A stretch of DNA of 64,000 nt from Brachynemurus nebulosus (taxonomy: Eukaryota; Arthropoda; Insecta; Neuroptera; Myrmeleontidae), in contig JAPWDM010000009.1 in the NCBI GenBank assembly GCA_035578155.1, positions 3,446,001 through 3,510,000 of the forward strand, in the 5' to 3' direction. A program made the translations under genes and the position numbers. Each line of letters starts with the position of its first letter. Position 1 is the stretch's first letter. This document shows positions 49,201 through 58,480 of the stretch, piece by piece. The notes under the pieces are model-generated. The model was not told where the DNA came from. It saw nothing but the letters and a program-made list of their open reading frames with translations, and searched no databases.

Positions 49201-52200
49201 TTAAACCAACCAAATCGGCGGAAATTCCCTGTGGCGATTATAATGACACGAATCTCGATTCGTCCGAAATAACATTCAGTTGGCAAGATAACGCGGGAAA
49301 ATGTGTAACTTGTACGTAAAGTTTGTTTTCGAGAGTGAAACATGGTCGATCCAGTGGTTTTTGATAGGTAAAATTCAAAAATAACAATTTAAAAATTTCG
49401 TAAAGTGTGTATTGCTGGGCACACATTAAATCAGAATTTCCCCGTATTTCCCTTAATGATTTGGACTTGAATTTTTGGGTGATATGTCCCGGGTATCGAA
49501 ACATACGTCTATGTAAAATTTCATCGGCTGGAAACCATTTTTCCTACTTCCAATTTATCTTGGAATTTTTAAAAATTCAGTTTGACTAGAGTTAAACTTA
49601 CTCGAAAACTATTAACATGAGGTTCTAATCAGGGCTGGGAACTATTTAAAATGATTTCATTTTAAATATGTATTTAAAATACAAAATGGCATTTTGCATT
49701 TTCTATTTTAAATTAGTTCGGTCAAACCATTTTCCATTTTGTATTTAAAATGGAAATTTGAATCCATCTTACATTTAAAATGAAAATGCATGTATACTCA
49801 AACTTATGTGTATACAATATTAATTATAGAACTTGAATTGAACGACTTGAAATCTAACAAATTGTAAGTTAAATGTAAGTTGATTTAATTGACTCAAATT
49901 TTTTATAACTCGAGTTGCACTGTCACTTGAGTTAAATTTGTTAGGTACTAGAGTTGCAGTTCTCTTAAGTCAAACTTTTCTGAATCAAATTGTGTACTAC
50001 TATCTTTAAGAAATGTTTTTGTATTTCGAGTAGATGATTTTCATAATTTTATTTAAAAGTTGCAGTCGTAGCGTCGTCAAGGTTTGAATACGTCAAGGCC
50101 GAATTAAATTTTACAATATTTTTAAGTAACAATATTTGAAAAGTTAAGTTTCGTTTTCATATCATGCAAACTCTACAAAATTTTCTCAACAGACTGCCTC
50201 CATGTATTTAATTTCAGTACGTTTGATATTTTTTAATTTTTTTTTTAATTTTTTTTTAATTAATATAAATAATGATAAAAAATTTATAGAATAAATTTAA
50301 AGCAAAAAAAGAATTTTGCATTTTATAAACCATTTTAAATAACTACTTTCCATTTTTAATTTTAAATATGTTCAGCAAAACCATTTTCCATTTTGTATTT
50401 TAAATGCATTTTTGGAAACCATTTTTCATTTTCTATTTTAAATGGTTTCTATAAACCATTTTTCCCAGCCCTGGTTCTAGTAATGACATCTCAATTTCTG
50501 TAACTTTGGTCACAAATCGCGCTTATTGAAAAGTTTCGTTTATTGTAACCAAAATTCATTGTTTTTCTAATGGAATATCCTATATATTTCGACTTCATTA
50601 GATAGGTTTCCCAATATTTTGGAAGTTAGAGGTAGCTGTCTTCCAATATTTTGGAAGTTAGAGGAAGTTATCTTCAATTTTCAAAATGTTCCTTTGAAGT
50701 TACACTTTTAAAATTGTTATTTTTGAATTCTGCAGGTCAAAAAACTAACAACTTGCCACAAATTAGGCGAAAATCGACCATTTTTTATTCTCATTTTTAC
50801 CCTTTTTGTTTTTTTTTTTTGAAAATCAATAAATTCGATCTATTCGTTTTAGTTGGAGATATTTCAGCTAAAAATGGTGCCTTAAGAATCGACAGTGTTA
50901 CACCACAAATGGACGACAATTACACGTGTATTGTAGAAGTGAGGGATGAAAAAATTGCGAAAAATTCGCATCAATTATCGGTGGTCATGATTCCCAATTA
51001 CACATTAATGAGTTCATTCCTATACAACGTGAGCGAGAAATGTAGCCGAACCGATATTGAAATTATCAATGTCTATTTGGCAAATACATTAACGCCCTAC
51101 GTTTGTGGCGTGGACATACCCATTTGTACACTGCGTGTCAATAAGGCTCAATGTATATTTCGAAAGGTACGTTTGTGAATATTTTTTGGGGGCAGAGGCT
51201 TAAATTTATAACGTCTCTGTTTATTTACAGGATATGACTGTACGATTGTCGTTCAATTTAATCGCTGAAATGAAACATCCCGAACGAATTATTTCGCGTA
51301 TGAATGCACTTTATTGCGATTTAAATTGTGAATTAAAAATTTATTTAAAACTGTTGTTGATTGTTAGTGAAAATTTGCCCAAGTTGTTGCATATTCCTGG
51401 TATATTTTAATGCGAATATAGCTGAAAGTCTTATTTTGGTTATTAATAAATTATTCCCTTTCAGTTTTCCTCAGATTTAATTATAGCCAACAGGATTTAT
51501 ATCCGGAAATTACGCCGATTATGATAAACAATGGTTTGGTTAAAGTATTAACCGCTTGTGATACTGGATTTGAAATTAAGAAAGGTTTTCCTGTGTGCGG
51601 TTAGTAATTAACTTTACTAGTAGGAATATTATTGGAAATGTGAGAACTGGGATTAGGGGTGTGGCTCAGACTAATTTTGATCATATTTGGTAATTTTGGC
51701 CAGTCACGGGTAGTTGGTCGCTTACGTCAACTAATTTTCAAAAACTGACTAGGACAAATGGAAAAAAATTAATTGAGTACTTGACTTATCCCCACTAAAA
51801 GGATGGGAAAACATTTAAGGTAGGTTAGCTGATGTAAGTAGTGATGAACAAAATCAGTCTTGGTCTTGGCAGTCTTGCATTTTTTCGTAACACCAAGGTC
51901 AGGACCAATATTACGCATAATTTATAGCAAAACCAATACCAAAGCTCAAGTGAACAAGACCAAGAATAACGATTTTAAAGTCTTGACCTTCGCCCTGGAT
52001 TTGCTCATCACTAGACATAATTGCCAAAATTGATCCAAGCTATTAAAAATATCTAGCTGAAGTAATTAATAAGCTACCTCTAATTATCAAGAATTGTCAA
52101 GACTGGCCTGAGTCATACTCCAATTCTCAGACGCCTAAAATTTTCCCATACCCAATCGTCACCATACCTATATTCAAACTGTTTAAAATTTTTTTTTAAT

Positions 52201-52778
52201 TTTTAAATCTATTTTCAGTTCCGTGTGATAAAAATTATTTTAATCCTGGGAATTCCCCGACGTGTTCAAAGTGTTCGCTAAACACCTATCAACATTCTAA
52301 AGGTGCGTCGTCCTGTATGAAATGCACAAGTATTTTCGAAGATAAGAACTGCGTACTTGCTGTAAGTATATGTCGTTGGTTTTTTCAAGATGGCGCCGTT
52401 AATATTAAACTACTTTCAAATTTACAGTATGCCGATTTTGAACAATATTCACTTTACGTATGGATTTGTGTGGCAATATTTGTCCTATTCTTGCTGATAA
52501 TTATCTACTTGTTGCTGTTCAAAACGCCAAAAACCGTGTATGATATTAAAGATGAGGATAATACACGTCAAAAATTGCGACGAAATCGGCGACCAAACGA
52601 CAAAGTTCTTCTTAATCGAAATCGTTTGCCAATGAATGATTTTGATGTGGAATCACAATTACTGTTATCAGAACCGCCACCAGAACCGGAAGTTGATTCA
52701 GATTTATTGTCAAATTATCCGAAAAAGAGTGTGCATCGTATTCCGCCTCCGTTACCGCCGGATTTTGATTCCTCATAA
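16775..52778 (+). CDS. Gene C: giant membrane-tethered mucin-like gene (whole-gene model)
   Basis: Exons by my reading: 16775-16797, 16872-about 22.1 kb, about 22.25 kb-28962, 29155-29214, 29276-29788, 29864-30196, 30273-31052, 31213-46520, 47881-48283, 48346-49302, 50853-51166, 51231-51399, 51465-51599, 52219-52361 and 52428-52778. Every junction except the one near 22.1-22.27 kb has GT/AG ends and a matching codon phase, and the open frame never lapses. No AATAAA-terminated break with a new signal peptide occurs inside. The product would be about 10,500 residues: signal peptide, basic and furin-like sites, Cys domains, an enormous Ser/Thr/Glu repeat ectodomain rich in N-X-S/T sites, an Ig-like domain, a Cys-rich module, one transmembrane helix and a proline-rich cytoplasmic tail. 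This is the design of a transmembrane mucin. The alternative is two or three adjacent genes, mainly because of the frame break. Confidence 0.6.
22109..22272 (+). other. Frame break in gene C: candidate intron or -1 frameshift site
   Basis: The block 1 frame stops at TGA 22252 and the next 2,200-codon frame opens in the -1 register, overlapping it. Two explanations are visible. (a) A phase-1 intron GATTG|GTAATA to TTTTTTGTAG|AC (164 nt), which joins ...KKSI to DSLDNSVN and matches the phase of most introns in the gene. (b) A -1 ribosomal frameshift at T TTT TTA (22239-22245), an exact canonical slippery heptamer in the zero frame, two codons before the stop; the shifted frame reads on as RILNSKFF. 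A single missing T in the six-T run would have the same effect as (b). The sequence alone cannot decide. Confidence 0.5.
22247..28962 (+). CDS. Gene C block 2: paired Cys repeats and Asn/Thr/Ser-rich repeats
   Basis: About 2,240 codons. Near its start is a furin-like site, RNKR|SSLA. Two copies of a roughly 90-residue unit follow, with the signature NEFE(I/V)LETKY.SMNC and AC.NLLKQMSQYYTNI (two Cys each, 270-bp period). The middle is Asn/Thr/Ser-rich with dozens of N-X-S/T glycosylation motifs. It contains a roughly 160-bp duplication (STSDELNQNTQPYQNST) and three copies of a roughly 580-600 bp unit containing NNLMQSQSTQT, GHLISILSSQTA and KILPESSQIKS. A more basic segment near 27.9-28.4 kb is followed by RRKR|SIPD, a consensus furin site. 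The block ends with ALYALILYLNTTVKP, a close match to ALHALLLYLNTRGKP of block 1, so blocks 1 and 2 probably arose by duplication. It ends at CCAG|GTAAAT in phase 1. Confidence 0.75.
29155..31052 (+). CDS. Gene C block 3: four phase-1 cassette exons with duplicated introns
   Basis: Exons 29155-29214, 29276-29788, 29864-30196 and 30273-31052 each begin and end in phase 1. They encode Ser/Thr/Glu-rich repeats with words such as SEVSHKTHSTTV, SLETGEITTSS, GAENTTVSTPEE and SQGHKPNTT. The three short introns (61, 75 and 76 nt) are clearly copies of one another: all start GTAAG, share TTCTTAAATTTGAC or TTAAATTTAACG, and end in TTTAAAG. So exon plus intron was duplicated as a unit. The 75-nt intron (29789-29863) is stop-free and divisible by three, so its retention would add 25 residues in frame. 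The third contains an in-frame TAG. Symmetric phases mean any of these exons could be skipped without breaking the frame. Confidence 0.75.
31213..46520 (+). CDS. Gene C block 4: 15.3-kb exon of Ser/Thr/Glu mucin repeats
   Basis: A single open frame of about 5,100 codons, entered by TTTTTGTTTTTAG|AA (phase 1) and left by CTAGAG|GTAAGG (phase 0). It has three tiers of repeats. From about 32.2 to 36.2 kb there are about eight units of roughly 470 bp (157 residues), with SEVISSSEISEQTELTSKSS and AITEELTTTEVTEITSE; one is shortened to about 350 bp. From 36.2 to 41.8 kb there are about twenty units of roughly 260 bp, with TSETYSSPELTSESSLEPVN and VSHPKPPATEEISS, many partly deleted. From 41.8 to 45.6 kb there are units of 0.8-1.3 kb containing KTHTICI.KNQTLPENI, each with one Cys. 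Glu is unusually frequent and Pro modest, so this is an acidic S/T/E mucin. Positions 31297-31365 look like a fossil copy of the short duplicated intron (GTAAGTCATCCATTAAAAGT) that is still in frame and may or may not be spliced. Confidence 0.8.
46521..47880 (+). other. Gene C intron carrying a piggyBac-type MITE
   Basis: Intron of 1,360 nt between GAG|GTAAGG and TTTACGTTAG|GCC, phase 0. Outside the MITE the sequence is AT-rich without other recognisable features. Confidence 0.7.
46662..47581. mobile_element. piggyBac-type MITE within gene C intron
   Basis: The left end reads TTAA-CCCTAGAATCATACGT and the right end reads ACGTATGATTCTAGGG-TTAC, perfect 16-bp inverted repeats with a TTAA target site (one base changed on the right). 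TTAA targets and CCCTAGAA-type ends are characteristic of the piggyBac superfamily. The inside contains further diverged TCATACATCG(G/T)CGTC words in repeats. No transposase frame is present in its 920 bp. Confidence 0.85.
47881..49302 (+). CDS. Gene C block 5: membrane-proximal mucin end and start of Ig-like domain
   Basis: Exon 47881-48283 (phase 0 to 1, ending AATG|GTACAA) and exon 48346-49302, separated by a 62-nt intron ending TTATTTTACAG. The first and the start of the second are still Thr/Asn/Glu-rich. A repeat word from block 4 (LLDKTSDTTEAEEASP) reappears at about 48550. From about 48870 the composition changes to a globular region with Cys (DECS, NCLCSI, YTCHKF) and LREL/LQDILAQN helices, then IPCGDYND and ITFSWQDNAGK. 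These last two look like the B-strand Cys and C-strand Trp of an Ig-like domain completed in the next exon. The donor is uncertain: AAAAT|GTGTAA fits the phase of the next exon, while the stronger-looking TGTAC|GTAAAG at 49316 does not. Confidence 0.65.
49630..50473. mobile_element. hAT-type MITE within gene C intron
   Basis: Inverted ends CAGGGCTGGGAA and TTCCCAGCCCTG (reverse complement CAGGGCTGGGAA) are flanked by an 8-bp duplication, GTTCTAAT on the left and GTTCTAGT on the right. An 8-bp duplication with CAGGG-type ends marks the hAT superfamily. The 844-bp interior is built of recurring ATTTTAAAT / CCATTTTCCATTTT words and has no transposase frame. Confidence 0.85.
50853..52778 (+). CDS. 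Gene C block 6: Ig-like end, Cys-rich module, transmembrane anchor, tail
   Basis: Five exons: 50853-51166, 51231-51399, 51465-51599, 52219-52361 and 52428-52778, with acceptors CGTTTTAG, TTATTTACAG, CCCTTTCAG, CTATTTTCAG and AAATTTACAG. GALRIDSVTPQMDDNYTC is a typical Ig E-F strand motif (D.YTC). A Cys-containing region with hydrophobic stretches follows. Then comes VPCDKNYFNPGNSPTCSKC, with SLNTYQHSKGASSCMKC after it, a spacing like the ephrin-receptor/GCC2-GCC3 Cys-rich module. The single transmembrane helix is WICVAIFVLFLLIIIYLL. The cytoplasmic tail is about 85 residues: basic (RQKLRRNRRPNDK), then acidic, ending RIPPPLPPDFDSS, a possible SH3-type ligand. The last intron (52362-52427, 66 nt) is stop-free and in frame, so retention would insert 22 residues before the membrane helix. 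Confidence 0.75.
51839..52013. mobile_element. Short hAT-like MITE within gene C intron
   Basis: The 175-bp element has ends TAGTGATGAACAAAATC and, in reverse, TAGTGATGAGCAAATCC. Flanking octamers GATGTAAG and GACATAAT match at 5 of 8 positions, compatible with an old 8-bp duplication. The intron of 619 nt (51600-52218) contains nothing else recognisable. Confidence 0.6.
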
Positions 52779-52983
52779 TTATTTGTTTGTTAATATTTAT
52801 AACGGTTTTTTTTGTCTGACGTAGCCCAATTAGTAGTTTACTAATTACAAGTATTTATACATATTACTTTTTAAATTGTTATATTTTTTATTATTTATAG
52901 AATATTTGTTAATTTTTTTTAAAGAATTAATTTAAAATATCTTTTTCTTTAGAATTGTATTATTGTATTATTTTGTTTTATCA

Positions 52984-52989
52984 AATAAA
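52984..52989 (+). terminator. Polyadenylation signal of gene C
   Basis: AATAAA lies about 206 bp after the stop codon in an AT-rich 3' UTR. Confidence 0.6.
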
Positions 52990-54008
52990 GAGTCTGTTTT
53001 ATATTTCGTATTTAAGGGTTGACCGGGGTAATTGTGAATGGATTTTCATGAGTTGAGATAAAAGGGTTGTTTTAAGTATTTTTTATTTTATATATCACAT
53101 TATGGTTGATTTATTTTTAATTCTACATTATTCAGGATACACCACACAAATTTTGAGCAAATTCGTACGAAAAACAAAAATTTTATAAGCCATTCACATT
53201 TCCCCGGTGCGGTTATGCAAATCTTATGAATTTCCGGGTAAAAGTGAATGCCATCAGAAAAATTATTTAGAATGGATTACAAGAGGTGTGGTGCGTCAGA
53301 GTAAAGCCCAGCTCAAATTCTTCACATTTACTCCACTTTCAAATTTTTCATCATACTTTAGCGGTCACAATTTCTCTTTGTTTAATGCAAGTTACGCATA
53401 CCTCAAATTTCTACGAAAAATCAAGGTTAAAGAAAAATAACAAAAATTGTAGGAACAAATTTATTGCAAGCTAAAAATGATATTTTGATGATATTTTGTC
53501 ATTTTATCATATAAAAAATCAAAAAATTTCATGTATTCACACAAAAACAAGGAAAATAAGACTTTTTCAAGGAAATACATTTAGTTTATATGAATAAAAA
53601 ACGATTTTTTTTTGTACAACGGAAACTTGTACAATAAGGTCACCAGAACCTTCATCAACATTTTGAACTCTGAAAAGGACACTACTGAAATTTTTGTCAA
53701 TAATCTTCATTTTTGGAAAATAGAGTCAATCTTCATTTTTGGAAAAACTTGGAAATTCAGGAGCCACAGATAATATAGAATAAACAAAAAATAGTATATA
53801 GTGTCGTAATGCATCTGAGTGAGTAATAGCCATTGCAAGCGAGTAGAATACCATATTTTTCTACGACCTTTTTCCTTTTTTAGCGAATTTCCAGAAAGAA
53901 TTCTGGAAATTCAGCTATTACAGCCACTCTCATGACACGACTTAAGACCGGCACTATGGCAGAAATTTGTTTTGAGGCCCCTAGAACCCAAAAATAATAT
54001 TTACTAAA

Positions 54009-54011
<3 letters not shown>
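52990..54011. other. Intergenic stretch after gene C
   Basis: Contains the short inverted repeat at 53021-53209. The rest is AT-rich without a recognisable gene. Confidence 0.45.
53021..53209. repeat. Short inverted-repeat element
   Basis: Left GACCGGGGTAATTGTGAATG is an imperfect inverted match of CATTCACATTTCCCCGGTGC on the right. The 189-bp span has no coding capacity. The GACCGGGG end resembles the ends of the pogo-like relic at 58.5 kb. Confidence 0.45.
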
Positions 54012-54090
<79 letters not shown>

Positions 54091-54104
54091 GTATGTATAT
54101 ATGT
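54012..54104. repeat. (TA)n / (GTAT)n microsatellite
   Basis: About 33 TA units followed by five GTAT units. It abuts a sequence related to the arms of the palindrome that follows. Confidence 0.9.
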
Positions 54105-54420
54105 ATTAGCACGATAACTCTTCAGGAAAAACCGCTAGCTTTACGAAATTTGGTGACAACGTTGGAAATCCAAAAATCTTGGATGAGTTCTTCAGCCAGA
54201 CATGTCGGATGCCAGGAACATGGCTTTTGTTCTTGGAAAAAATTAGTTTTTTGCCAAAATTTCCACTTATTCAAAAATTTTTGCGAAATTTTTTTACACC
54301 ATTTAAAAGAGGAGAAAAAATTACATAAAAAAGGTCTTTTTTTCTATGTCAACTAGTTTCCGAGAAAAACTATCTTACTTAGACTGTGATTATTTTATCA
54401 TATAAAGTGTGAAGAAATTC
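54105..54420. repeat. Diverged third copy of the palindrome arm
   Basis: Shares the word order of the palindrome's right arm: AGCACGATAACTC, TTACGAAATTTGGTGA, TTACATAAAAAAGG and CAACTAGTTTCCGAGAAAAA. It is much more diverged, so the arm unit is a dispersed repeat. Confidence 0.5.
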
Positions 54421-54511
54421 ACATTCTAAGAACATATTCGACACAATATGTATATGTTGCAGCTATATTGTCAAAACCTTTTTATTATAATAACTCTAGT
54501 CAAATTGTAAA

Positions 54512-54997
54512 AATACCCCTGTCGCAGCATCCTGCATAACATAGCGAATTTCCATTTACAAAAGTACGTTTTTCTCGGGAACTAGTTGATATAGAGTAAT
54601 TGTAAATAAAACAACTTTCTCTATGTGATTTTTCCGCCTGATTTTGCCAAATTTTTTTCACGAAAAATGTCCAAAACACCGTAAACGTTTTCACGAAATT
54701 TCTTAAAAATAAGATGTTTCGTTTTTGAGTTATCGTGCGGACATATTTATATAGATGTTTACTAAGTGTCCGCACGATAACTCAAGAACGAAACATCTTA
54801 TTATTAAGAAATTTCGTGAAAATGTTTACGGTTTTTTGGGCATTTTTCGTTAAAAAAATTTAGCGGAATGAGGCGGAAAAATCACATAAAAAAGGTTTTT
54901 TATTTACAATTACTCTATATCAACTAGTTTCCGAGAAAAACGTACTTTTGTAAATGGAAATTCGCTATGTTATGCAGGATGCTGCGACAGGGGTATT
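54512..54997. repeat. Near-perfect 0.5-kb palindrome
   Basis: The left arm 54512-54743 (AATACCCCTGTCGCAGCATC ... CGTGCGGACA) and right arm 54777-54997 (TGTCCGCACG ... CTGCGACAGGGGTATT) are inverted copies with only scattered mismatches and a few indels, around a 33-bp spacer. It could extrude as a cruciform or, if transcribed, give a long hairpin RNA. A foldback-type mobile element is likely. Confidence 0.85.
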
Positions 54998-55389
54998 ATT
55001 TAAATAAAATTGAATATAAATTTTAAATCAAACTTTTAATCTATTTCTAATTTTATTAAATGTTTGTATAACATGTATAAAACGATTAAAACAAAATATA
55101 AACTACTTTGTTTACTTAAACGTTCCTACGCAACATATATTAAAACTTGATAGATACATTATTCACAAAACAATTGCAAAAACCAACTGAATAATGGTTA
55201 ATACTGTGATTTCATTGGTCAAAAAGGTATTGAATAATGATCATTCCTCCACACCCTTGAATAATGCCTAACTTTCTTAACAATTAACAGATATGTAATG
55301 AATGTGTTCTTCAACAGGAGTAGAAAAAAATTGTTTTTTCACTGATACTAAAAAACAAAAATGGATACTTGACGTAATTCCTAAAATAA

Positions 55390-55395
55390 TTTATT
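55390..55395 (-). terminator. Polyadenylation signal of Amt
   Basis: TTTATT on the + strand is AATAAA on the minus strand, about 87 bp past the Amt stop codon. Confidence 0.55.
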
Positions 55396-55481
55396 TGTCT
55401 AGTAATTAATTAATACATTAGTATATTGTGCAAATATGCTGTTACAGTAGTATTAGTTACAAATATCATAAATCAAAAGAT

Positions 55482-57785
55482 CTATTCAACCCACGCCAGC
55501 TTGGCTGGTGTCTTTTCCCGCTGCTTTTGATTCTGGCCATTCAAAATTCTATTATTTTTTCCATTTGGAGTCATTTTAATAACTTCACCTTTATGATTTT
55601 TAAATGTTAAATTATTTACATTCTTCACAGTTGGTGCAATTGATTTTTTAATCGCCGGTAATATATTCGATTTCTTCAATATTTTCAAATCGTTCGGATC
55701 CTTTTTCTGTGTTAATAAATGTACCGACTTAAACGGGTCTGGATTATGCGTCATAGTATAAAATTCCTGTAAATAGGCATCGTGTCCAGGATTGAAACCA
55801 ATCTTGATAACATTATGTAATTCTTCGTCTTTTAACGCCGGCTTTAAAGCTGATAAAGCTCGTGAAACTCCCGTCTGAAACAATTTATAAAAACATTAAT
55901 ATCCAGTAATATCCTCTGAAAGCGTAAATACACACTTCGCCATGACGAATCTTGTGTTCCGATAAATCGGCTCCAATCAGCTCCATATGTGGTTCCATAC
56001 GAATCGGAATAATTTTGTCAACCAACCAAAGAAGAGAAATTGTCGTCAAACAACTCCAGGATATTAAGCATAAACAAGTCAATGCTTGGACTCCAAAAAG
56101 GTACCAATCACCATCTACAAAAAATTTCAAAAATACTCAATTAAAGCTGATAGGCCTCTCTTTTTAAAAATACCTTGCAGAGCTCCATTTCTACCGTTGG
56201 TAGTATCCAGTGGTTTTGGATCACTTGCAAACAATCCCACTGACAGTACTCCTAAAATAATTGATAATTAAAATTTCAAAAAAGTTATTGATCAAAAAAT
56301 CTATAATTCTTACCCCAAATTCCACATAATCCATGGACCGAGGAAGCTCCCACAGGATCATCAATACCTATCTACACAAACATAATATATATACTTAATT
56401 GTTACTGACGAAATCCACAGCAAATGTCAGCTTCCACAAAATTAAGTACCTTATCAAAAAATGGTGTCGTAACGCAAACAAGTATTCCGCCCACAATACC
56501 AATCAATAGCGATTCCCAAGCATTATACAAAAAGCAACCGGCTGTAATGCTTACTAATGCCCCCAGTATAGAATTGATTATAATCATCAGATCAATTGTC
56601 TCACCCCCGGTAATAGCCAGAGTATAAATCAAACCCCATAATCCCCCTCCAAATGAACTTATCATGGTCATAACCGCGGCACGTGCTGCATAATGCCATT
56701 TCTGACCGCTGAGCTACACACAATTTGAAAATTTCAGTCTCAAGTGAAATTAATTGTAAGACTAGTCCAAAATTTACCCCATAAGTACTCCCAGAATTGA
56801 AAGCCAACCATCCCCACCACAATACGAATAAACCCAATGCGGCATTTACGGGACAACCAAGTGGTAATGGCTCAATACCATTGATATATCGACCCAATCG
56901 CGGTCCAAGCATCCAAGCTGAAGCAAACGCTGAACTTCCACCTAAATCAACAACACAGTTTTTTATTTTTTATTTTTGGACAAACACCTTTCTGGCGTTC
57001 CGTTACCTACAAGATGAACAGGTCCCGATCCAGCAATATCCACAGCACCTAAATCTTTCAAAAAACCACCATCAGCCCAAACCCATCTGGCTGGTACACA
57101 ATACACAATCGTATTAACAAAGCTAAACAAACAATATGCCCGAAAGTTACATCTGCCATAAAAAATAACAAAAATTAAAGATTTCCCCCCAAAAAAATAT
57201 CATAAAAATGAATTGTATCAAAAAACCTTTCAGCCATTGCCCCACTCACAATAGTCGTAGCCGTTGTAGCAAACGACAACTGAAATAAAAATGCTGTAAA
57301 CATTGATCCCATAAATGGATTATCGATGGACGGATTCACAAAGAAATCACCAAATCCAAAATATGGATTTGACCATTCGCTTCGACCAAACGATATCCCA
57401 TAACCAAACATCCAATAAGTTAAACCTATTAATATTCAAAAATTGACATCAAAAAACATTTTGGAAGATGAAATTGATTTCTATTTACCTCCTAAAACAA
57501 TATCCACAACATTCTTCATCATAATATTCACTTCATTTTTTATGGAAACCGCCCCAGATTCTAACAGTCCGAATCCTGAAATATTTTTGTTGTTGAATCG
57601 AACCGGATTGTGGGAAAGGATCTCGGGATAATTGTGTTACCTGTTTGCATTGTAAATATTATAAATGAGGAAGTCATGACCCAGTTGGCATCATCTTCGG
57701 CCAAATCGTACATCCATGGTACATTATTATTTTTATCCGACGTAAAATTTTTCTCTTCCACCAAAGTTTCGTTTTCAAGTTCCAT
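55482..57785 (-). CDS. Amt: Ammonium transporter, Amt/MEP family
   Basis: Ten coding exons on the minus strand: 57785-57641, 57575-57489, 57425-57227, 57152-57007, 56941-56778, 56713-56450, 56371-56314, 56251-56174, 56114-55936 and 55874-55482. All joins have GT/AG ends and consistent phases, giving 1,713 nt and 570 residues. It is a polytopic membrane protein that moves ammonium across the plasma membrane. Family hallmarks visible: N-terminal NWVMTSSFIIFTMQTGFGLL; YCVPARWVWADGGFL; DIAGSGPVHLVGG and DPVGASSVHG, which carry the paired pore histidines (about H190 and H348); and WWGWLAFNSGSTYG. The conserved C-terminal IGADLSEHKIRHGETGVSRA is followed by a hydrophilic tail of about 130 residues. 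The extracellular N-terminus has NET and NFT glycosylation sites. The start is the first ATG, 25 nt after an acceptor TTTTTAG, so an unidentified 5' UTR exon lies upstream. Length is normal for the family. Confidence 0.95.
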
Positions 57786-57810
57786 TGCACATTTAATCCC
57801 AAATACCGAT

Positions 57811-58478
57811 CTAAAAAATAGTTTCTATATGTAAGTAATTTTACAAGAGACCTAACGTACGTTTCTATAAAGAAAAAGAAAAAAGATAACTCATCAATCT
57901 ATTAAGTTTCGTGATTCATTAAATGTTAAATGATTTTAGCTATAATTTATGTAGAAAAGTTAAAAACAAATCATTAGATTTAAACATTAAACTTAATTCA
58001 TTTTTATTTTGCATAAACATAATGAATATTTTAACAATTAAATTACGATACATAAATATTTTAAGTATTTAAGTCATGTTTCAATTAACTTTAAAACATC
58101 ACTGAACTGATTTTTTCTCCCTAATTTTCTATAATAAATCTAACGCCTTTTATTATAATTTATTGATTCTGACAAAGAATACATGTTATTATCAACAATT
58201 ATTATAAATGAAAAGCATTAATATCAAAACCAACTAATAAGTTGTTATTAAAAAACAAATTTTCGTGTGAAAAATAATTATTTTTATTGGTAAAAATAGT
58301 ATGGTTGATAAATCTAATAAAACGATTACATCCACATAAATAATGATGAATTTTTAGACGATCAAGCTGATTATTTTCCAGAATTTAACAGTTAGGCAAT
58401 CATCATAATAGCAACGCAAGACATATTATCGCAGTAATTGTAGACACAAATGTTATAAATGCAATTGGTATTACACAT
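57811..58478. other. Upstream region of Amt
   Basis: AT-rich and without open frames. It should be part of the 5' UTR intron of Amt, since an acceptor (TTTTTTAG on the minus strand) ends at 57811. The first exon and promoter could not be located. Confidence 0.4.
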
Positions 58479-58480
58479 TA

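Noticed and set aside
49316..49320. Donor TGTAC|GTAAAG as the exon end before the Ig-like exon
   Set aside because: It looks like a stronger donor, but its phase 2 cannot be joined to the frame that carries the DDNYTC motif using the good acceptor at 50852. The weaker AAAAT|GTGTAA fits. RNA data could overturn this.
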